NCBI GenBank assembly: GCA_001802655.1
Contig: MGZO01000089.1
Span: 11,208 to 40,580 of the forward strand
Direction: 5' to 3'
DNA from: Hydrogenophilales bacterium RIFOXYD1_FULL_62_11
Lineage (GTDB): Bacteria; Pseudomonadota; Gammaproteobacteria; Burkholderiales; Thiobacillaceae
Length of the DNA: 29,373 nucleotides
Shown piece by piece: positions 18,003-26,995 of this stretch; positions within the stretch are counted from its first letter, which is position 1; each line of letters starts with the position of its first letter. The notes beneath the pieces are model-generated. The model was given only the letters and a program-made list of their open reading frames with translations. It made no database searches and had not been told where the DNA came from. The position numbers and the translations under genes are program-made.

Positions 18003-19817
18003 ATGAACCGCTTCCCGCTCTGGAAATATGTGCTCATCGGCGTCACGCTGGTGGTCGCCTTTCTTTTCACCCTGCCCAACTTTTACGGTGAAGTGCCTGC
18101 GGTACAGGTATCGCCGGTGCGCAGCAGCGAACAAGTCGATACCGCGCTGCTGGGGCGGGTCGAGAGCACGCTGAAAGCCGCCGGACTGGCGTCCAGCGGA
18201 ATCGAGCTGGCGGGCAACAGCATCAAGGCGCGCTTTGCCAATCCCGACGCGCAAATCACGGCCAAGGACGCGCTGCAGGCGGGACTGGGGGATGGTTACA
18301 CTGTCGCGCTGAATCTGGTACCGGCCTCGCCGGCCTGGCTGTCGTCCATCGGCGCACTGCCGATGTACCTCGGCCTCGACCTGCGTGGCGGGGTGCATTT
18401 CCTGCTTGAAGTGGACATGAAAGCCGCGCTTGATAAAGCGGCCATTCGTTACCAGAACGATTTCCGCACCGAACTGCGCGCCGACAAAATCCGCTATGGT
18501 CGCATTACCCGTGAAGGCAATGTCGTCACGGTGCATTTCAACACGCGTGACCAGCGCGATGCGGCCATCAACAAACTGGGCACGGTGTTTACCGAGCTCA
18601 ACCTGACTCCGGAAGACCAGGCCGAAGGCTTCAGCCTCGCCGCCCGCCTCAAACCCGAAGCCGAAACCAAGGTGCAGGAATTCGCCCTGCAGCAAAACAT
18701 CACCACCCTGCGCAACCGGGTCAACGAACTCGGCGTAGCCGAGCCGGTGATTCAGCAGCAAGGCGCCAGCCGCATCGTCGTGCAACTGCCCGGCGTGCAG
18801 GACACCGCCAAGGCCAAGGACATTCTCGGCCGCACCGCCACGCTGGAAATCCGCATGGTGGACGAACAGGCAGACCCCATTCTGGTCAGCCAGGGCCAAG
18901 CCCCGTTCGGCGATGAAATCGTCCCCAGCCGCGAAGGCGGCAACATCGCGGTCAAAAAGGATGTCGTGCTGACCGGCGACTCGATCACCGATGCCTCACC
19001 CGGCTTCGACAGCACCAGCGGCCAGGCTGCAGTGCATCTCAATCTGGATGGCAAGGGCGCGCGTATTTTTCAGGCAGTCACACGTGAAAACGTCGGCAAG
19101 CGCATGGCGATCCTGTTGATCGAAAAAGGCCGTGCCGAAGCCATTACCTCGCCGGTGATCCGCGATGAAATCGGCGGCGGCCGGGTGCAGATAACCGGCA
19201 TGGAAACCGCACAGGAAGCGTCCGATGTCGCGCTGCTGCTGCGTGCCGGGGCGCTGGCCGCTCCGATGCAGATCGTCGAAGAGCGCACCGTCGGCCCCAG
19301 CATGGGCGCAGAAAATATCAGCAAAGGCTTCCATTCCAACATCTGGGGCTTTGCTGCGGTTGCCCTGTTCATGGTCATCTACTACCGCATCTTCGGCCTG
19401 TTCTCGGCCATTGCGCTCGCGATCAACGGTTTCTTCCTGATTGCCTTGCTGTCGATGATGCAGGCCACACTCACCCTGCCCGGCATGGCTGCAATCGCGC
19501 TGACGCTCGGCATGGCGATCGACGCCAACGTGCTGATCAACGAGCGCATCCGCGAGGAACTGCGCAACGGCTCCACGCCGCAAGCGGCGATCCACGCCGG
19601 CTACGATCGCGCCTGGGGCACCATTCTCGACTCCAACCTGACCACGCTGATCGCGGGCGTCGCGCTGTTCTGGCTCGGTTCCGGCCCGGTGCGCGGCTTT
19701 GCGGTGGTGCTGTGTCTGGGCATCCTCACCTCCATGTTCAGCGCCGTCACCGTATCGCGCGCCATGGTCAACCTCACTTATGGCCGCCAGGCGCGGCTGT
19801 CCAAAGTTTCGATCTAA
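18003..19817 (+). CDS. secD: Protein translocase subunit SecD
   Basis: A proton-motive-force-driven membrane protein that pulls exported proteins on the periplasmic side, paired with SecF. The 604 residues compare with 615 in E. coli. An N-terminal membrane helix (about 8-25) is followed by a large periplasmic domain, which includes the conserved LGLDLRGG at 123-130. A C-terminal block of five predicted helices then carries GMAIDANVLINERIREE from residue 503, with the charged residue needed for proton coupling in the family. The ATG follows CTCTATAA and no ribosome-binding sequence is visible, only the repeat described separately. secF starts ten bases after its stop. Confidence 0.97.
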   Translation: MNRFPLWKYVLIGVTLVVAFLFTLPNFYGEVPAVQVSPVRSSEQVDTALLGRVESTLKAAGLASSGIELAGNSIKARFANPDAQITAKDALQAGLGDGYTVALNLVPASPAWLSSIGALPMYLGLDLRGGVHFLLEVDMKAALDKAAIRYQNDFRTELRADKIRYGRITREGNVVTVHFNTRDQRDAAINKLGTVFTELNLTPEDQAEGFSLAARLKPEAETKVQEFALQQNITTLRNRVNELGVAEPVIQQQGASRIVVQLPGVQDTAKAKDILGRTATLEIRMVDEQADPILVSQGQAPFGDEIVPSREGGNIAVKKDVVLTGDSITDASPGFDSTSGQAAVHLNLDGKGARIFQAVTRENVGKRMAILLIEKGRAEAITSPVIRDEIGGGRVQITGMETAQEASDVALLLRAGALAAPMQIVEERTVGPSMGAENISKGFHSNIWGFAAVALFMVIYYRIFGLFSAIALAINGFFLIALLSMMQATLTLPGMAAIALTLGMAIDANVLINERIREELRNGSTPQAAIHAGYDRAWGTILDSNLTTLIAGVALFWLGSGPVRGFAVVLCLGILTSMFSAVTVSRAMVNLTYGRQARLSKVSI

Positions 19818-19827
19818 GGATCACGTC

Positions 19828-20760
19828 ATGCTGGAATTTTTCCCCTTCAAAAAAACCATCCCCTTCATGAGCTGGGGCAAGGTGACAACGGCGATCTCCT
19901 TGCTCACCTTCCTGTTCTCGATATGGGCGCTGTGGGACAAGGGACTTAACCTGGGGGTCGACTTCACCGGCGGCACGGTGATCGAGGTTCGTTACAGCCA
20001 GGCCGCTAATCTGCCAGCCGTCCGCAGCACGCTGGAACAGACCGGCCTGCCGGAAATCTCGGTACAGAACTTTGGCACCAGCCACGATGTGCTGATCCGC
20101 CTGCCCAACAAAGGCCAGGCCAATGCCGCAGAGACCAGCAATCGGGTGATGGCCGCACTGAAAGCCGCAGACAGCACAGTCGAACTCAAGCGCGTCGATT
20201 TCGTCGGCCCACAGGTCGGCAAGGAGTTGTACGACAGCGGCGCGCTCGCCCTGCTGGTGGTTGCGTTCGGCATCATGGCCTACTTGGCGATTCGCTTCGA
20301 ATGGCGTTTCGCGGTGGCCGGCATGCTCGCCAACATGCACGACATCGTCATCATTCTTGGCGTGTTTGCCTTCTTCCAGTGGGAATTCACGCTCACCGTA
20401 CTGGCCGGCGTACTGGCCGTGCTGGGTTACTCGGTGAACGAATCGGTCGTCGTGTTCGACCGGATTCGCGAAAACATCCGCAAGATGCGCGGCGCCACCA
20501 TCCCGCACATTGTCGACGATGCCATCACCCGCACCATGAGCCGCACCATCATCACCCATGGCTCCACGCAGATTATGGTGCTGGCCATGCTGTTCTTCGG
20601 TGGCGAGGCGCTGCACAACTTCGCGCTGGCACTCACCATCGGCATCATGTTCGGCATTTATTCGTCGGTGCTCGTTGCCTCACCGCTGCTGCTGATGCTC
20701 GGCATCAAGCGCGAACACTTCATCAAGCCCATCGAGAAGAAAGAAGAAGCCGTCGTTTGA
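19828..20760 (+). CDS. secF: Protein translocase subunit SecF
   Basis: Partner of SecD in the inner membrane. Of 310 residues (E. coli 323), the first membrane helix is near residues 18-35 and the D1-type motif LGVDFTGG is at 42-49. C-terminal helices follow with GYSVNESVVVFDRIRENIR. The frame opens upstream inside secD at 19699. I chose the ATG at 19828 because AAGGA lies seven bases before it and the protein then begins with the usual short MLEFFPF lead into the first helix. After its stop, 97 bases with a tandem repeat separate it from dedA. Confidence 0.97.
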   Translation: MLEFFPFKKTIPFMSWGKVTTAISLLTFLFSIWALWDKGLNLGVDFTGGTVIEVRYSQAANLPAVRSTLEQTGLPEISVQNFGTSHDVLIRLPNKGQANAAETSNRVMAALKAADSTVELKRVDFVGPQVGKELYDSGALALLVVAFGIMAYLAIRFEWRFAVAGMLANMHDIVIILGVFAFFQWEFTLTVLAGVLAVLGYSVNESVVVFDRIRENIRKMRGATIPHIVDDAITRTMSRTIITHGSTQIMVLAMLFFGGEALHNFALALTIGIMFGIYSSVLVASPLLLMLGIKREHFIKPIEKKEEAVV

Positions 20761-20796
20761 GGGTAAACAGTAAGCGGTAAGCAGTGAGGGGAAGCT

Positions 20797-20852
20797 CCGC
20801 TCACCGCTCACCGCTCACCGCTCACCGCTCACCGCTCACCGCTCACCGCTCA
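20797..20852 (+). repeat. Eight perfect tandem copies of a heptamer (CCGCTCA)
   Basis: CCGCTCA repeats eight times without a mismatch (56 bases), ending five bases before the dedA ATG. The preceding stretch 20764-20791 is made of imperfect complementary steps (GTAAGCG, GTAAGCA, GTGAGGG). The whole element could therefore fold into a long imperfect hairpin. A degenerate relative lies before secD. Confidence 0.95.
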
Positions 20853-20857
20853 CTCCT

Positions 20858-21454
20858 ATGCTGCACGATTTCATCGCCTGGATCCTCGCCACCGTCCATG
20901 ACTGGGGCTACACCGGTATCTTCGTCCTGATGGCACTCGAATCCACTGTCCTGCCGGTGCCAAGCGAACTGGTGCTGATCCCGGCCGGCTATCTCGCGCA
21001 CCAGGGGCAGATGAATTTCTGGCTGATCGTGCTGGCGTCGACCGCCGGCAGCCTGGTCGGTGCGTCGTTCAACTACGTGGTGTCGATGTGGCTGGGGCGT
21101 CCGTTCCTCGAACGCTGGGGACGCTATTTCTTCGTCCGTCCCGAGCTGCTGCACAAAACCGATGCGTTCTTCCTCAAGCACGGCGCGGTATCCACTTTCA
21201 CTGGCCGCCTGATACCCGGTATCCGCCACCTTATCTCCATCCCGGCCGGACTCACCCGAATGAACCCCGGCGCGTTCGCCTTCTACACCTGCCTCGGCGC
21301 CGGGCTGTGGTCGCTCATCCTCACCCTGTTCGGCTACTTCCTCGGCGGCAACGAAGCGCTCATCACGCAATACCAGCATCACATCACCGTCGGCGTAATT
21401 GCGTTTGTTGCGCTAATTATTGGCGGGTATGTATGGTGGCAGAAGCGACGCTGA
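20858..21454 (+). CDS. DedA family membrane protein
   Basis: An inner-membrane protein of the DedA superfamily. Some members act as undecaprenyl-phosphate or phospholipid flippases and are needed for proton-motive-force balance and envelope integrity. Of 198 residues, hydrophobic segments fit a half-buried helix at the N terminus plus three to four more. Family motifs seen are ALESTVLPVPSELVLIPAG near the N terminus and FTGRLIPGIRHLISIPAG in the middle, where the conserved Arg pair and Pro are key. The C terminus ends WWQKRR, a cytoplasmic basic tail. It follows secF on the same strand. No Shine-Dalgarno precedes the ATG, since the heptamer array occupies that place. Which DedA subgroup it belongs to is not decided. 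Confidence 0.93.
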   Translation: MLHDFIAWILATVHDWGYTGIFVLMALESTVLPVPSELVLIPAGYLAHQGQMNFWLIVLASTAGSLVGASFNYVVSMWLGRPFLERWGRYFFVRPELLHKTDAFFLKHGAVSTFTGRLIPGIRHLISIPAGLTRMNPGAFAFYTCLGAGLWSLILTLFGYFLGGNEALITQYQHHITVGVIAFVALIIGGYVWWQKRR

Positions 21455-21487
21455 GATTCCACGAAAGTCCGGGGTCAACCCGTTTCG

Positions 21488-21506
21488 GACACCTCAATAA
21501 GGTGTC
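21488..21506. terminator. Hairpin after dedA
   Basis: GACACCT (21488-21494) and AGGTGTC (21500-21506) form a perfect 7-bp stem with a five-base loop in the 179-base gap between convergent dedA and kup. It may end transcription in both directions. No T run follows on either strand, so it could instead be a leftover of a mobile-element end. Confidence 0.4.
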
Positions 21507-21633
21507 TAGCTGACTGGCTGGTCTTCGGTGCGGAGCGACCTTTCACCACGGTTGAAAATGGTTGTTCACGGATATGTGTTTTCCCCAGCTCCGCGCGCTT
21601 TCACCCATGCGCCATTCCCCTCAGAGAAAAGTC

Positions 21634-23508
21634 TCAAATCTCCAGCTGCGCACCGAGTTCGACCACCCGGTTGGCGGGAATCTGGAAAAAAGTCATGGGG
21701 CTGGCGGCGTTGCGTGCCATGGCGGCGAAAATATGCTCGCGCCAAAGCGACATGCCTTCGCCGCGTGTGGGAATCAGATTTTCCCGACTGAAGAAGAAGG
21801 TCGTGTCCATCATGTCGAACTGCATGCCACAGGGACACTCCGACAGGGCCTTGGGGATGTCGATGTCATCCATGAATCCGTAGCGAACGACGACGTGGTA
21901 GAAGCCTTCGGCCAGTTTTTCCAATTCAAGCCGCAAGTCGGCAGGAACATAAGGAACTTCGGCATAGCGCACGTTCAGGATCACCACGCGTTCATGCAAC
22001 ACCTTGTTGTGCTTGAGGTTGTGTAGCAGCGCTGAGGGCACCGCTTTTGATTCCGAGGTCATGAATACGGCGGTTCCTGGAACGCGAATCGGGGGGTTCT
22101 CCAGCAGACTCTTCACGAAGGGGCCAAGGGGCAATGCCTTTTCCCCCAGACGCAGCATCACAATTTCCCGGCCGCGCTTCCAGGTCACCAGCAGAGTGAA
22201 AATTGTCAGCGCTGCCGCCAGGGGAAACCAGCCACCGTCAGGGATCTTGACTACATTCGCGCCGAAGAAGGCAAGGTCGACCGTGAGGAAGACCAGCATG
22301 GCGGCCAAGGTCACACCGCGACCCAAACCCCAGAGCACATGCATGACCAGGGCCACCAACAGGGTATCGATGGCGAAGGTGGCGGTCACGGCAATACCGT
22401 AGGCGGCGGCCAGATTGCTCGAACTCTGGAAACCCAGCACCAGCAGGGCGACGCCGATCGCCAGGGTCCAGTTCACGAAAGGGATATAGATCTGGCCCGC
22501 CTCGGTAGCAGACGTGTGGCGAATGATCAGACGCGGGGCATAGCCCATCTGGATAGCCTGGCGGGTCACCGAGAAAGCGCCCGAGATGACGGCCTGGGAG
22601 GCAATCACGGTCGCCGCAGTGGCCAAACCGATCATGGGGTAGAGCGCCCATTCGGGTGCGAGCATATAAAACGGGTTGCGCACGGCCTCCGGGTTGGTGA
22701 GCAGCAATGCCCCCTGCCCGAAGTAGTTGAGCACCAACGCCGGCAGGACGAAGGCGAACCAGATCAACCGGATGGGCCGGCGGCCGAAATGCCCCATATC
22801 GGCATACAGGGCCTCCGCACCGGTAATTGCCAGCACAACCGCGCCTAGGATGAGGAAGCTGGCCGCGCCATGCGAGGCGAAAAAATGCAGGGCATGGATA
22901 GGCAGGAGGGCAGCGAGAACCTGGGGATGCTGGAAGACACTGAGCATTCCGAGAAGGCCAAGCACGCCGAACCAGACCAGCATGACCGGGCCGAACAACT
23001 TGCCAATGGAGGCTGTGCCGTGTCGCTGAATAATGAACAGCCCCACCAGAATTCCGAGGGCAAGCGGCACGATGAAGGGGTGCAAGGCCGGGGCGCCCAT
23101 TTCCAGTCCCTCAACAGCAGAGAGCACGGAGATGGCCGGGGTAATCAGGGTGTCGCCGAAAAACAATGACGCTCCGAGGAAACCGAGCGACATCAGGAAC
23201 CAACGGGTCCGCGACCCCAGTGGGGCGTGACTTTGAAGAAGGGAGAGCAAGGCCAGAATGCCACCCTCCCCCTTGTTGTCGGCCCGCATCATGACGCTGA
23301 CGTACTTCAGGGACACCACTAGCATCAGTGACCAAAAAATCAGGGAGAGGATGCCCAGCACGTTGTCCTGATTAAGTGCCAGGTGATGGCCGCCGAACAC
23401 CTCCTTCATGGTGTAAAGGGGGCTGGTACCGATGTCGCCGAAAACGACGCCGAGTGCCCCGAGGGCGAGGGCGCGTGTGGTGCTATTTTCCGGATAAGGC
23501 TGGTTCAT
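21634..23508 (-). CDS. kup: Low-affinity potassium transporter Kup
   Basis: Proton-coupled potassium uptake in the inner membrane. From the ATG at 23508 it has 624 residues, against 622 in E. coli. The first helix carries GVVFGDIGTSPLYT (residues 20-33), the ion-path signature. Also present are NAGEGG-like NKGEGGILALLSLL, about twelve hydrophobic segments, and a C-terminal cytoplasmic domain with VFMTSE and HNLKHNKVLHERVV. In-frame starts at 23577 (ATG) and 23625 (GTG) would add 23 or 39 residues with no homology that I recognise. None has a good Shine-Dalgarno, so 23508 rests on family length. It is convergent with dedA and lies downstream of pdxJ after a 271-base gap. Confidence 0.93.
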   Translation of the reverse strand: MNQPYPENSTTRALALGALGVVFGDIGTSPLYTMKEVFGGHHLALNQDNVLGILSLIFWSLMLVVSLKYVSVMMRADNKGEGGILALLSLLQSHAPLGSRTRWFLMSLGFLGASLFFGDTLITPAISVLSAVEGLEMGAPALHPFIVPLALGILVGLFIIQRHGTASIGKLFGPVMLVWFGVLGLLGMLSVFQHPQVLAALLPIHALHFFASHGAASFLILGAVVLAITGAEALYADMGHFGRRPIRLIWFAFVLPALVLNYFGQGALLLTNPEAVRNPFYMLAPEWALYPMIGLATAATVIASQAVISGAFSVTRQAIQMGYAPRLIIRHTSATEAGQIYIPFVNWTLAIGVALLVLGFQSSSNLAAAYGIAVTATFAIDTLLVALVMHVLWGLGRGVTLAAMLVFLTVDLAFFGANVVKIPDGGWFPLAAALTIFTLLVTWKRGREIVMLRLGEKALPLGPFVKSLLENPPIRVPGTAVFMTSESKAVPSALLHNLKHNKVLHERVVILNVRYAEVPYVPADLRLELEKLAEGFYHVVVRYGFMDDIDIPKALSECPCGMQFDMMDTTFFFSRENLIPTRGEGMSLWREHIFAAMARNAASPMTFFQIPANRVVELGAQLEI

Positions 23509-23779
23509 TATTTTGTCTGGCCACAACGCCTTGCCTAAATTTGCAGGGGGTACGGAAATCGGCGCAGGAATAGCCATAACCGACTTTGGTGAAACACGTT
23601 GCGGATAATACGGCAGGTGCCGCACTCCAGACAGCCACGGAAGTCAGCAGCCTACTGACTCGCTGCTTCAGCGTCCGGAACCTAGTGTCAGCCAGCTTGA
23701 ATCCTGCAGGTTGCGAATGGAGTCCAGGTCTGTGCAGCCATTTTCCGTGATTTATTTGGCCGGACGTTCTTGGCCGAAT
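23509..23779 (-). other. Gap between pdxJ and kup with two mutually exclusive hairpins
   Basis: No gene is seen apart from possible N-terminal extensions of kup. AGTCAG (23642-23647) can pair with CTGACT (23655-23660). Alternatively AGCAGC (23646-23651) can pair with GCTGCT (23662-23667). The two stems share bases, so only one can form. They lie about 135 bases before the kup ATG in a probable leader. No terminator with a T run is visible after pdxJ. Confidence 0.35.
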
Positions 23780-24508
23780 TCAGACCGCTGCTTCCACCAT
23801 CAGTCGCTTCATCTCCGCCACCGCTTCCTTCCACCCCACGAACAGTGCGTGCGCGACGATGGCGTGGCCGATGTTGAGTTCGTGGATGCCGGGCAGCGCG
23901 GCAATCGGCTGGACGTTGTGGTAAGTCAGGCCGTGGCCGGCGTTGACGGTTAAGCCGATGCTGCGGCCATAGGCGACGGCGGTGCGGATACGCTCGAATT
24001 CGGCAGTACGCGCTTCCTCGGTTTCAGCGTCGGCATACGCGCCGGTGTGGATTTCGACCACCGGCGCGCCGGCAGCGTGTGCAGCATCAATCTGAGAAAA
24101 GTCGGGGTCGATGAATAGCGAGACACGGATGCCGGCATCTGCCAGTCGCATGCAGGCGCCGGCGATCTTGGGCAACTGGCCTTTGACGTCGAGCCCCCCT
24201 TCCGTCGTGAGTTCTTCGCGTTTTTCCGGAACAAGGCAAACGTCCTGTGGCCGCGTGGCGATCGCAATGGCGAGCATTTCTTCAGTGACGGCCATTTCCA
24301 GGTTCATCTTGGTCTTGAGAACCTGACGCAGGATGGCGACATCGGCATCCTGGATGTGGCGGCGGTCTTCGCGCAGGTGCAGGGTGATCGAGTCGGCGCC
24401 AGCAGTTTCCGCCATCAGCGCGGCTTCGACGGGGCTGGGATAACGGGTCTTGCGCGCCTGGCGCAGGGTGGCAATGTGGTCGATGTTGACGCCGAGATAG
24501 ATGCTCAT
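23780..24508 (-). CDS. pdxJ: Pyridoxine 5'-phosphate synthase
   Basis: Closes the pyridoxine ring from 1-deoxyxylulose-5-phosphate and 3-amino-2-oxopropyl phosphate, the last step of de novo vitamin B6 synthesis. The 242 residues match the family. LGVNIDHIATLRQAR is at the N terminus. Catalytic residues are His44 in TLHLREDRRHI, Glu71 in NLEMAVTEE and His192 in NAGHGL. The C terminus ELNIGHAIVAHALFVG is also typical. It is the last gene of the lepA-to-pdxJ run, 32 bases after recO. A degenerate 14-bp repeat fills that spacer and no Shine-Dalgarno is visible. In many proteobacteria acpS follows, but here it does not. Confidence 0.97.
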   Translation of the reverse strand: MSIYLGVNIDHIATLRQARKTRYPSPVEAALMAETAGADSITLHLREDRRHIQDADVAILRQVLKTKMNLEMAVTEEMLAIAIATRPQDVCLVPEKREELTTEGGLDVKGQLPKIAGACMRLADAGIRVSLFIDPDFSQIDAAHAAGAPVVEIHTGAYADAETEEARTAEFERIRTAVAYGRSIGLTVNAGHGLTYHNVQPIAALPGIHELNIGHAIVAHALFVGWKEAVAEMKRLMVEAAV

Positions 24509-24510
24509 GG

Positions 24511-24566
24511 ATTCAGCCAGATGGATACAGGTCGATGGATTTAGGTCGGTGAATTCAGGTCGGTGA
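24511..24566 (-). repeat. Four degenerate 14-bp tandem repeats across the recO end and pdxJ leader
   Basis: Read on the minus strand the units are TCACCGACCTGAAT, TCACCGACCTAAAT, CCATCGACCTGTAT and CCATCTGGCTGAAT, followed by CCATGAG containing the pdxJ start. The first two differ by one base, and that difference (TGAA to TAAA) supplies the recO stop codon. The array covers the last codons of recO and the whole spacer. Confidence 0.8.
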
Positions 24567-25278
24567 GATCGCGCAAAAGCTGGCGAGTATAAAGTGGCTT
24601 GGTGCCGAGCGTGTGGTTGATGAGGGTGCGCATCAGGGACTTCGATTCGCTCAGCGTCGTTGGCCGCTCGAAGCTGTCCGCTGCCAGATCGAGCAGCGTC
24701 TGGCCGGACACCGGGCAGCCCGGTTGCCCGCTTGCATGCAAGGCCCCGCGCTCGGGCTGGAACACATAGCGGCGATCTGCATGAATGGGCGCGCCACTTT
24801 CGGCATCAATATCGAAGGTGGCACCATAGCCGATTTCACCAAGCAGCCGCTTTTCAAAGCGGCGCAGGATGCGCTCGAAATCCATGGCGGCAGCATCACC
24901 CGCCAGTTGATCCAGCGTACCAACGTAATGCGCGTAAAGCGCCTCGTGCGCGTCGCCGCGCGCCAGCAGGCGCAACAGCAATTCGTTGAGATAAAACCCG
25001 CACATCAAGGCACGCCCCTGCGGCGGCGCAATGCCGCCGTGCCATTCAGCGGCGTGTAGAGTTTTCAGGTCGGACTTGCCAAACCACGACAGCAGCAAGG
25101 GGGTAAAGGGTTGCATCAGGCCACGCAGCGCGGAGGTCGGGCGGCGCGCGCCGCGTGCAATCAACGCAACGCGACCATGGCTGCGGGTGAACGCTTCCGC
25201 CACCACACTGGTTTCCTTGAATGGATAGGTGTGAAGGATGAAACCGGGTTCATTGTTGATGCGGGCGTCGGTGGACAT
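24541..25278 (-). CDS. recO: DNA repair protein RecO
   Basis: Anneals single strands and loads RecA with RecR in the RecFOR gap-repair pathway. Of 245 residues, the N-terminal OB-fold shows PGFILHTYPFKETSVVAEAFTR and the GRVALIARGARRP stretch. A helical domain includes CGFYLNELLLRLLARGDAHEALY and the ERILRRFEKRLLGEIGYG segment typical of the family. No zinc-finger cysteine set is seen. The C-terminal tail (TDLNSPT) is encoded by the 14-bp repeat, so it is probably variable. The ATG at 25278 is preceded by a GGA seven bases upstream that lies inside one arm of a large hairpin. It follows era by 128 bases. Confidence 0.93.
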   Translation of the reverse strand: MSTDARINNEPGFILHTYPFKETSVVAEAFTRSHGRVALIARGARRPTSALRGLMQPFTPLLLSWFGKSDLKTLHAAEWHGGIAPPQGRALMCGFYLNELLLRLLARGDAHEALYAHYVGTLDQLAGDAAAMDFERILRRFEKRLLGEIGYGATFDIDAESGAPIHADRRYVFQPERGALHASGQPGCPVSGQTLLDLAADSFERPTTLSESKSLMRTLINHTLGTKPLYTRQLLRDLTDLNSPT

Positions 25279-25283
25279 TTTTT

Positions 25284-25398
25284 ATCCGCGAAGTACGCGA
25301 AGACGCGCGAAGAAAACCGAAAACAGGAAAGTCTTTTGCATTGAGCGAATTTCTATATTCGGTGTTCTTCTTCGCGTCCCTTCGCGTACTTCGCGGAT
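25284..25398. repeat. Long imperfect inverted repeat between era and recO
   Basis: Bases 25284-25302 are the exact complement of 25380-25398 (19 bp). Further inside, GCGAAGAA-AACCGAA on the left pairs imperfectly with TTCGGTGTTCTTCTTCGC on the right. Each arm is built from short GCGAAG or CTTCGCG steps at about nine-base intervals. It occupies nearly the whole 128-base spacer and includes the recO ribosome-binding site. It resembles a dispersed intergenic repeat element. Confidence 0.9.
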
Positions 25399-25406
25399 CA
25401 AGCCTT

Positions 25407-26314
<908 letters not shown>

Positions 26315-26318
<4 letters not shown>

Positions 26319-26995
26319 TTTTGCAATGCCTCACACGCCTGGCGTGCGGCCTCCTGTTCGGCAGCGCGACGGCTTTTGCCTACGCCACGTGTAATGACTG
26401 AGGGTTTGCCCAGTACGCATTCAACGATGAAATTCTGATCGTGCGCCTCACCTTCGGTGCCGATCAAGCGATATTCCGGCAACGGCTGTCGGTGCGATTG
26501 CAGCCATTCCTGCAACTGCGTCTTGGGGTCTTTGCCCGAGGCCTTGGGGTCGATCTGCGCAAGCAGTGGATCGAACAACCGGCGTACCACGCCCGCCGCC
26601 TCGTCAAAACCCGCCTCCAGAAAAACCGCGCCAAACAAGGATTCCAGTGCATCCGCCAGAATCGACGGTCGGCGGAACCCGCCGCTTTTGAGTTCGCCTT
26701 CGCCCAGCCGCAAAGTCTCGCCCAGACGCAGGGTGATGGCAATTTCAGCCAGCGTTTCTTGTCGCACCAGATTGGCTCGCAGGCGCGACAAGCTGCCTTC
26801 AGGCAAGCTTGGGAAGGTGTCGTAAAGCGCACGGGCAACCGTGCAATTCAGGACGGAATCGCCCAGGAACTCAAGCCGCTCGTTGTTGGTCGAGCCATAA
26901 CTGCGGTGCGTCAGCGCTTGCGTTAACAGCTCGGCGCGGATAAAGGTGTAGCCCAGCGCCTGTTGCAAACGCTGGATGAGGATCGGGTTATTCAA
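26315..26995 (-). CDS. rnc: Ribonuclease III
   Basis: Cleaves double-stranded RNA in rRNA maturation and mRNA control. NERLEFLGDS (residues 38-47) is the catalytic signature with Asp46, and SILADALESLFGAVFLE carries the second acidic cluster. The C-terminal double-stranded-RNA-binding domain spans KDPKTQLQEWLQ to the end. There is no ATG near the expected start. A TTG at 26995 gives 226 residues, the same as E. coli, and the N terminus NNPILIQRLQ aligns with the E. coli start region. TGAGG lies directly before it, which is too close for a normal Shine-Dalgarno, and the TTG overlaps the end of the upstream gene by eight bases. A TTG six bases upstream is an alternative. The frame also continues further upstream inside the neighbour. 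Confidence 0.95.

Noticed and set aside
20761..20857. CRISPR-like array before dedA
   Set aside because: The units are seven bases long with no spacers, so it is a simple tandem repeat.
21562..22026. 154-codon plus-strand frame over the kup 3' end
   Set aside because: Antisense to the conserved Kup C-terminal domain; no motif and no start signals.
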